Part shown: positions 57,061 to 64,000 of the stretch, piece after piece
Position numbering within the stretch: the stretch's first letter is position 1
How the letters are laid out: each line of letters begins with the position of its first letter
NCBI GenBank assembly: GCA_024349245.1
Contig: JALDNG010000001.1
Coordinates: 3,593,001-3,657,000 of the forward strand
DNA length: 64,000 bases
Direction: 5' to 3'
DNA from: Neodontobutis hainanensis
Lineage: Eukaryota; Chordata; Actinopteri; Gobiiformes; Odontobutidae
Notes under the pieces: model-generated
Told to the model about the DNA's origin: nothing
Database searches by the model: none
What the model saw: the letters and a program-made list of their open reading frames with translations, nothing else
Made by a program: the position numbers and the translations under genes

Positions 57061-57984
57061 TTTGTCATTCCATTTTAAATAAAAATTAAATAGAATCTGG
57101 AAATGCCAATGATGTGCTGATGACAATTTATAGCAATTGATCATTTTAATATCAAACAATAAGGGGAAGTGAATGTGGAATACTCTGTTTTTGCAGTGAT
57201 GATTGCTTTTATAAATGAATTGGAGAGCTTATTTATCTAAAAAGTTTGTCCAATAAAATCAGTCACTGAACTTCCAAAACTTGCCAACTGAGCAAACAAA
57301 CTAACAAACAGTCAAATTGATCTCCATACCTGCTCCAAGATTTCACCTGCAGACGTTTTGTGAACCCTTAACCATGTTGTGACCGAAAATAAAATAAAAT
57401 TATAAACTACTTCTTTATGTAGAATTTTTGGTGTTACAAATCTTAGCAGAAAGCTGTTTGGACCAGGCTGTTCTGGTTTCAGTGTCATTAAGAGTTCAAA
57501 GGGCAGTGTGAGTCGTTATTCTTCTGTGGGCCATAACTGCTCCCTTCAGGTGTTACTGTCCTTCTAGAGAGACGACACAGAAGCTCTCTTATCATCAAGT
57601 TCCTTGGATTAAGGTCTAAAATATCTTCACCTTCAAACCTACTGTACGCCCAGATCCCGTTATAACCTTTTATTTTTTTCTTAAATAGAAAATTTGTTGA
57701 AAACTTTGAGACTGTTTTGCAAAGAAATAACCAGCCTTAGTTTAACTCATACAATTGATAAACACCATCTTAAGCCAAGAAACTTTTAGACACACTTGCA
57801 AAACAGAATCTTGCATCAAGGCTTAGGACATTTTAAAATGTGTTTCAATGTAACTGCACTGTCCCTGCAAGGCTTCTGTAGGTGCTCACATAAAAGGAGA
57901 TATGGAATCATATCGGAATTTACTGTGGACGTACTACAATGATTACACTTCCTTGGTCTAGACTCGAGACTTGAAAGGAATAAA
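57061..57984. other. AT-rich stretch, nothing recognised
   Basis: No coding frame or repeat match seen. Confidence 0.45.
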
Positions 57985-58350
57985 AAGATTATAATTATCC
58001 TGGTTTATTCTGTATTTGAGTCTCTGAATACTGAATAGTCTGCGTCTCGTGTGGGTGACACATTCACCCGTCTCCGCTGCACTTGTTTTTCCCTCTTCTC
58101 TCTTTTGGGGCGAGGTATTTTTATCAGCACGGTGGGGTTTCTTTTCTCAACTGCTGTCTGGAGTATTATCTGACAACAACCAAACCTGCTTTTGTCAGAT
58201 TTTGGCACTCACACATTTGCAAAAGAAACAGTAGTAGTTTCAGTGGAAGGAAGCTAATTAATGAGCTGGTGTTCATGGTGACTCATGGTTTGGTGAAGGG
58301 ACAGGAAGTGAGTGTGGTAGGGGGTTACACGAGGTCCAAAATGCTCTGGG
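57985..58350. promoter_or_regulatory. candidate conserved non-coding element
   Basis: Repeat-free block with a TAATTAAT homeodomain-type core at 58255-58262 inside GGAAGCTAATTAATGAGCTG, a GTATTTTTATCAGCACGG segment near 58116 and an AP-1-like GTGACTCATGG near 58278. Overlapping short frames show no domain. Confidence 0.37.
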
Positions 58351-58706
58351 TTTGAACATTATAATAACATTATGTAAGGTGTACTTCAAGGTTTTCTGCA
58401 TTTTTGGACATCTTATCTGAAAGAAACTTGCTCTATATTAGGTTGTTACTACGTAGAAACTCAATACCTCAGATTGTAGATAGAACTATGTAAGGAAAGG
58501 ACTCATAGATGGCAAACACAGAAAGTTTCCATTTGGTTGTCTTTATTGCACAGTTTATAAAAAAAATACAGAGTACTACATTTAGAAACAGTTTAAATAT
58601 TATATATCTATGTCTACACACAGAATAGCTCTAATGGACAGATGTCCAACGGTCCAGATTAATATTACTGGTTAATATATTTATTTCTTACATTTTTACT
58701 ATGTAT

Positions 58707-58711
<5 letters not shown>
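58351..58711. other. AT-rich stretch, nothing recognised
   Basis: No coding frame or repeat match seen. Confidence 0.45.

Positions 58712-58774
<63 letters not shown>
58712..58774. repeat. (TA)n microsatellite
   Basis: 63 bases of perfect TA dinucleotide. Confidence 0.97.
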
Positions 58775-58778
<4 letters not shown>

Positions 58779-59430
58779 ATATTTTGACTATTAAAACAAA
58801 CATTACATTACAAATATTTTCCAATCATTGTGTCATTTTGCTGGAAATGTATTTTACAAAATATATTGGATTTTACATACTACATGATGTGTAGACTACA
58901 TATGTAGCAGATGGAGGATGGTCTGACAATTCTTTTTCTACATTGTCTCTAAAGTGTTGTAAGTGATTAGTAAATCAGTAAATAGTGTCATATTGATGTT
59001 CGTCCAAGCCATTTTACGTCACAGCTACATTTTAGTGCACATGTCAGTTTTACAGTTAAATACAGTAAAGATTGTTCAAAATCAGTAAATCAGTAGTGAA
59101 ATAGTTAATTGTTTCACTTAGATTTGTTCTCTTCTCTTTTTGGTGCTGTGTAATGACCCGGCTAAACATTGTATATTATTATTATAATATTTTATTTAAT
59201 CTCAATTCAGTGTGTCATCTTGTTTGCAGGCAATGTATATTACGCTAAGGGACAATACAACTATATTTCAGCGCACCTCTTCTGTTTTACATCTTTATTA
59301 CACCATTGGCATTAAGTATAAAGAATAAAAATATACAACCTACACAGTTCAAATTTTGAAAGCTCCACATTATAGCAGCTAAAGGTGTGTGACAGTTTCT
59401 TTCTCTACCTTTTCTTTTTCCGGTTAATAA

Positions 59431-59765
59431 GTTAGCACTCCTGCCTAACAGCAAGAAGGTTGTGAGTTCAAACCCCGGTCAACTCGAACATCTTTCTGTG
59501 AGGAGTCTGCATGTCTTCCACGTGTTACTGTAGCTTCTCTCCGGGTACTCCGGCTTCCTCCCACCGTTCAAACACATGCAGGTATAATTGGCAACTCTAA
59601 AGTGTCCCTAGTGAATGAATGTGAGAGAATAGTTGTCTTTTACTGTCTGTCTCTAAATGTCAGCCCTGCGACTAACTGGCCACACTGTCCAGGGTGAACT
59701 CCGCCTAAGGCCCAAAGCTGCTGGGATAGGCTCAAGTCACCCGCGACCCTTAATGAGACTAAGCG
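59431..59765 (+). repeat. tRNA-like headed, RTE-tailed interspersed repeat, near complete
   Basis: Head GTTAGCACTCCTGCC with AGCAAGAAGG and a B-box-like GAGTTCAAACCCCGG. The body has TCTCCGGGTACTCCGG, CAAACACATGCAGG and AATTGGCAACTCTAAAG. The 3' half has GTCCAGGGTGAACTCCGCC and GGGATAGGCTC and ends near GACTAAGCG. This layout is abundant in fishes and normally ends in an ATGG-type repeat, which is missing here. Confidence 0.82.
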
Positions 59766-59881
59766 ATTTAAAATTATTGAATAATTGTTCTTCATATAAC
59801 ATCAGGTTGCACAATAGTAAATCAGTAATTGATGTCACATTGATACTCCTCTTTTTTTTGGTCTGTGAAATGGGAACTCTT

Positions 59882-60455
59882 TAGTGATGGGCGTATCGGC
59901 AAGTCTAAAGTATACTCAGATACTCAGGTAGAGATACCTGATACCAGCCGGTCAATATTTTGGAATAGATACTTATCTACTTAAATATTGAGATACTACT
60001 TTGCTAATACAAAACGTGCAATTTGTTTTTACTTCCAAGATTCAGGTTTTAAGCATTACATTTATGTGTGAGTCAGATGTCAGCCTCAGCCTGAGCTCAG
60101 CAGCATCGGTATAACTGTAATGGATTTATATCACGTTTTTTTTCCAAGGGACTCATTCTCTCCACAGTCACACATACAGTATATTGCACCTTCGGCCTCT
60201 CTGGCCACCACCAAATATAAATAATCACATCTTCATTCAACAGCGTGGTGGCACTGGAGGCAAGGTTGGTTAAGTGTCTTGCCCAAGGACACAACAACAG
60301 TATGAACTAGGTAGATTGGGGCTCAAACCGCCAAACTTCCATTCATAGGACTCCACCACTGAGCCACTGCACCCCAGTATTGGTATCAATGAAAAAGTAC
60401 AATAAACTAATGGTATTGTAATGAAAAGAAAAACATTGGTATCGCCTAGCCCTAG
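59882..60455. mobile_element. possible non-autonomous DNA transposon carrying a SINE
   Basis: Left TAGTGATGGGCGTATCGGC and right (reverse complement) CTAGGGCTAGGCGATACC are approximately inverted, and GATACTNAG / GGTATC words recur inside. The SINE at 60250-60376 lies within it. Termini are too diverged for a firm class. Confidence 0.35.
60250..60376 (-). repeat. tRNA-headed SINE, 3'-truncated
   Basis: On the minus strand: GGGGTGCAGTGGCTCAGTGG, B-box-like GCGGTTTGAGCCCC and CCTTGGGCAAGACACTTAAC, ending at the CTCCAGTGCC body word. The L2-type tail is missing. Confidence 0.82.
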
Positions 60456-60615
60456 AACACTTACAAAAACATTGGCAATCAGGACTATTTCTGTACAGTA
60501 TATACAATTGTGTCCTCACTGCCATTCATTGTCTTTTCTGCAGGCACTGTATCTTCCACAAAGTCATTTTAAATCACAACTATATTACAATGCACATTTA
60601 TAAACAGATGCATTT

Positions 60616-60954
60616 TAATTCCACTTTCTGAAAACATTACACACATACATTTTATTATTGTAACCAATCAAACAGCTATTAGCCTCAAGATTATCAAAAT
60701 TTTAAATTACCGCCACAACATTATCAGAAATTAGCAGCTCTTTATTCATAAAACACATGAAATTTCAGATTTTTCATTTGACTGTACCTGTAAGTCCCCT
60801 TTTTTGGTTCAGTTCTTGAAAACTACAAAGACAAACACAAATGCATACTTTAAATGGTATTCCAGACTTCTTCTCCTATGAATACAAACGTAGCACATGC
60901 AAAAGTATACCCATATAATCATCATTTCATATTATAAACAGTTTTCTGGAGTGT
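60616..60954. other. AT-rich stretch, nothing recognised
   Basis: No coding frame or repeat match seen. Confidence 0.45.
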
Positions 60955-61527
60955 ATGAAACAGGCGCTGCTTCGAGACGTGACAATGTGACATCACGCTG
61001 TGAGCAAACGAGCCGCTTTTTAAACTCCCCGAGCTTCAATGACAAAAATGACTTTAGCTGGTGCGGATTATGGATTAATGTTTAATAACCAGCAAGGGGA
61101 ACAAAATATGGAACGGTTAGAGTGCTGCTAACATTAGGGAAAAATACCACTTCACCAATTTGTCGAATAATATTCTAAATTAATATCATTTCTGTGACTC
61201 AGGCCATCCGCAGAGTTCATTAAATAAAGTCCATTGAAGGTTTTTTTTTTTTTGGTCGCCCCGCCCTGAGGTTCTTTGATAATCTGTTTATCCGTGAGTG
61301 TCACATTCCATTTGCAGAGCAGCTGGGGGGACCACTGCCATCTTGTATCGGAGGGGCTCGAGTGTGATTACCCAGCCTCGTATTTGGCTGGCGCTCCGAC
61401 TTGTCAAATCCTTTGATCTGAACTGTCTCCATAATCACTTCAAAAAGTCTTCCTGAGAGAGCGTGAGGGCTTTGCAGATGGGCTTCCCACTTTCATTCTC
61501 AGCCTCTTTCGGCGAGTGTGTGTCGGT

Positions 61528-61529
<2 letters not shown>
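60955..61529. promoter_or_regulatory. candidate conserved non-coding element
   Basis: The core at 61190-61450 is repeat-free and complex: GTTCTTTGATAATCTGTTTA near 61270, GTGATTACCCAGCCTCG near 61363, and CCTTTGATCTGAACTG near 61410, a TCF/LEF-like CTTTGATCT. No coding frame has a motif. An outer part at 60955-61085 has a GAGACGTGACAATG segment. Confidence 0.4.

Positions 61530-61559
<30 letters not shown>
61530..61559. repeat. (GT)n microsatellite
   Basis: About 30 bases of perfect GT dinucleotide. Confidence 0.97.
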
Positions 61560-61560
<1 letters not shown>

Positions 61561-63357
61561 TCGGGTTGGTGTGCTCGCACTCTCTGCCGAGCTGCACTGT
61601 CTGTTTCTTGTATCAGTGATAGTCATTCAAGTCTGGCTCGGATTACATTTACACTACTCTGCGATGATGTGCGCCGCGTTAGTTCTAATAAAACCTGAGA
61701 CTGACACATGGGAGTGTGGGTTTTACTCTGCAGCTGAAAATCATGTCAACGCTGAGGATTTATTGAGTATTGAAGCTACAACTGTTTTCTTCTGGTTAAA
61801 AGAATACAGGAGTAGAATAAAAATGATTGTCTAATAAATTGTGAATGGTTTGTGGCTGTACACTGGTGTCATTGAAAAATTTCAGACAAATGCTCTCATA
61901 CACTGTCCATACATCTACATAAACATATATAAGTATTTTGGCTGGACAAAACAATGTTGATTCTACTTCATTAGTTATGCTCCCATGTCCTATCATGCTA
62001 GAACATGATAGGACATGGACCCTTTGTTCATAGTTCATAAATATGAATATATACATTTATTTTCTCTGTAGAAATTGAATCTGTAATAGTTAGACCACAT
62101 AAACAAATATTCACTATTATTTAGTCAACCATTAAATACAAAGGTAACAATTCCTATTTTTTCTTAAGAGCAGAGTTTCCTCCCTCACACCAATAGTTCT
62201 GAGTTCAATGTCATATAATCATTAGAGAGAATAAAGTGTGTTTTAAAGCCTACGTTTGCGTCCAGTCTCTGTGAAGATTCTCATTTATTTGCCTCTAACA
62301 GTCTATCTTTAAATATGTGTCAGTACAGTTCCAATAATTGTTTTTGCTTTATGGTAATATTATATACACTGTTAAAATACACCAGAATACAGGAAATTAA
62401 ACTTATTTTGTGAAACTCTGAGGGAGCACCACCCTAACACATTATTCTATAACTTTATATGTCCATCAGTGTGTCTAAATGTGTCTCTATCATCCTAAGC
62501 TCACTCAGCCTTGAAGGCTTTAACCCAAGAATCATCTTGAGGTACAATAATAAGTTAGTAGAACTTGTGATGGTGGGGCCCAATGTAAGCTCGTTTCATG
62601 GGTACCAGAATATATGGCAGTGTCCCTGGTCTTCTAAAGTGCTCAAACGCATCACACTTCTTGTCTTCTTCACTGTCAGAAGGGCTACGTCATCACAACA
62701 ACAATGCCCGGTTTAAAATTTCAGTTGTTATTCTGATGCAGAACTCCCACAATCCTGCAAATTCAAATATTGAATATTCCAATATTCAATTACACTTGAC
62801 TAGTCTCTGTCTTCTTCCTCTGGCCCGCTTTACCATCAATTAACTTTTATTTAGAAAAAACCCTGCTTACAATTAAACTTAGACAACTGTCGTTCACAAA
62901 TTGTGAATGGCAGACATCCCAGAGATGACTGGACAGTAGCTCGACCCATCTATGCTCCTGGCCCGACTCAACAGACTACATTCAACCCCAGCTCCTCACA
63001 GTCAGTTTGATAGAAAAGTTTCCTTCCTCCTGATATTATATAGATTTTGCATGAACTTTATCTCTATAAAAGATGGATATTAAACATTCAATAGTAACAC
63101 TTAAATGGCTGTGCTCTGGATCATTCAAGAAATTTAGGAAACTACAATCCCACCATAGACTAAATAAATCAATCTGCTGGCTGAAAATATTTGTGATTTC
63201 AATTATGTGCCTCTAAATATTCAATCCTCAGCTAGATGCACCTAAAGAGTTTAGAAAATACACTTCTCTGAGCAGGAAATTACAATTTGGATTCTGAAAA
63301 GTGGAAATAAAGGTTTTCAATTAACTTAAGCTTTAATATTTTAAAATATTTGATGTG
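61560..63357. other. AT-rich stretch containing one strong hairpin
   Basis: No gene or named repeat. Holds the perfect inverted repeat at 61983-62018 and a small palindrome ATTGAATATT-CC-AATATTCAAT near 62770. Confidence 0.4.
61983..62018. repeat. perfect 15-bp hairpin with 6-base loop
   Basis: CCATGTCCTATCATG (61983-61997) is exactly complementary to CATGATAGGACATGG (62004-62018) around CTAGAA. Too short to be a microRNA precursor. It could be a template-switch mutation or a relic of a foldback element. Confidence 0.95.
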
Positions 63358-63406
63358 TTTGTCCTCAACAACAGCTTTGTCCTCAAAAGTGGACAAAGCT
63401 GTTGTT
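63358..63406. repeat. perfect 16-bp hairpin overlapping an 11-bp direct repeat
   Basis: AACAACAGCTTTGTCC (63367-63382) pairs exactly with 63391-63406 around an 8-base loop. The left side also contains a direct repeat TTTGTCCTCAA at 63358-63368 and 63376-63386. The combination of direct and inverted copies in 49 bases looks like replication template switching. Confidence 0.93.
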
Positions 63407-63589
63407 CTGTGCAGTGACATTAACATTTCTCAAAATCTTTTAGAGAGGTGTGCCATCAAAAGTCATAAAATAAATTCACATAAAGCTCATGTTTTTAAAG
63501 TGTATGAGCAGACACAGTTGGTTAAAGTGGTAAGTGTTCAATGTGTTTCGACCTGAACATATATCACTCTAATGCAAAGCCTTTGAAAG

Positions 63590-63888
63590 CTACAAAGGTG
63601 TCTTCTTCAGAATATTCTCCAGGTCACCTCTGCCTTTTCTGTCTGTCCACCTCCCCCCACCCTCCATTCCCCTCTCTCCAGAACTCCCCGTGCAGCCGCA
63701 GTGGCAGCAGGGCCCGCTCTGAGTCTACTCGCCAACAATGCCATTTGCATATTTCGATACTCCCTCTCTCTCTGCGTCTCTCAAAGGAAAGAGCCTGAAG
63801 CGTGAATATTCCAGCGGAGAGGGAAACGGAAGCAGAGGAGACGCCGTGTCCGCTTTGACTGAAGGGGGGTAAACCGAACCACTGTACG

Positions 63889-63890
<2 letters not shown>
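63590..63890. promoter_or_regulatory. candidate conserved non-coding element
   Basis: Repeat-free block with CCATTTGCATATTTCG near 63741 (octamer at 63743-63750), GCGTGAATATTCCAGCGG near 63799 and CpG patches (GAGACGCCGTGTCCGC near 63838). Pyrimidine-rich CTCTCTCTCTG near 63764. Short minus frames crossing the adjacent (CA)n are artefacts of the repeat. Confidence 0.35.

Positions 63891-63926
<36 letters not shown>
63891..63926. repeat. (CA)n microsatellite
   Basis: 36 bases of perfect CA dinucleotide. Confidence 0.97.
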
Positions 63927-63928
<2 letters not shown>

Positions 63929-64000
63929 GATACACACCTGGGACTTATCTCCTCTGGTTTAGGACAAGGGGGTGTCACTGGACCACTGAAGGTCTGGGGG

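Larger units (their letters stand above)
58930..60615. repeat. local cluster of diverged repeats (three or four copies)
   Basis: A block built from a TGTCAT-TTG word, a GCAGGCANTGTAT-like word, and a CACAACTATATTNCANTGCAC-like word recurs at about 58968-59062, 59212-59290 and 60525-60610. AGTAAATCAGTAA-TGTCA-ATTGAT also occurs at 58967-58996 and 59815-59843. The copies share orientation. SINE and MITE insertions (59431-59765, 59882-60455) sit between them. Family unknown. Confidence 0.42.

Noticed and set aside
61983..62018. Hairpin as a microRNA precursor
   Set aside because: A 15-bp stem with a 6-base loop is too short; known precursors need a stem of about 22 bp or more. The same applies to 63367-63406 and 14440-14478.
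63624..63978. Several overlapping minus frames rich in Cys-Val
   Set aside because: They are translations of the (CA)n repeat at 63891-63926. The same applies to frames over the (GT)n at 61530-61559.
1..64000. CRISPR arrays, operons, phage or plasmid features
   Set aside because: No regularly spaced identical repeats, no ribosome-binding-site-led gene series and only eukaryotic repeat families; the window is vertebrate nuclear DNA.

Overview
The window looks like teleost fish DNA, most likely from a percomorph-type fish. It is AT-rich, and the repeats are those typical of fish: tRNA-headed SINEs ending in an L2-type LINE tail, L2/CR1-like and Rex3/RTE-like LINE fragments, Tc1/mariner and hAT transposons, and (CA)n, (AT)n and (CAT)n microsatellites. 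Family names come from sequence patterns I recognise; no database search was run.

I find no convincing host protein-coding exon, tRNA gene or rRNA gene. The only protein similarity is in decayed transposable elements: a LINE reverse transcriptase on + (10.56-11.64 kb), LINE remnants on - (23.9-24.4, 26.2-28.9 and 33.6-34.6 kb), a Rex3-like C-terminus on - (42.0-42.5 kb), a Tc1-like transposase on - (14.6-16.3 kb), and a BED zinc-finger exon inside a 1.4-kb hAT element (9.14-10.55 kb). Two hAT elements and one SINE keep recognisable target-site duplications, so their boundaries are fixed to the base.

Between the repeats lie about two dozen islands of 150-600 bp that stand out from the AT-rich background. 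They are more GC- and CpG-rich, free of recognisable repeats and without coding potential, and several contain homeodomain-type TAATTA cores, octamers or, in one case, a perfect RFX X-box palindrome. The clearest are at 0.8-1.1, 6.9-7.2, 19.6-20.4, 37.5-38.0, 40.3-40.8, 55.1-55.5, 56.7-57.1 and 61.0-61.5 kb. This is the texture of a gene desert carrying conserved non-coding regulatory elements, such as surround developmental regulator genes. That reading is inference and needs cross-species alignment.

Layout: 0-9 kb, candidate regulatory islands, SINEs, an LTR-like remnant and a transposon with a nested SINE; 9-16 kb, dense transposable elements; 17-21 kb, GC/CpG islands; 22-35 kb, minus-strand LINE debris; 35-43 kb, islands and a Rex3-like fragment; 43-51 kb, several MITE-like elements; 51-64 kb, islands alternating with degenerate local repeats and two strong perfect hairpins. 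No operon-like or cooperating gene system is visible and I do not claim a new one. The most unusual signals are the repeated reverse-transcriptase core in 26.2-28.9 kb, the perfect inverted repeats, the nested insertions and the X-box.
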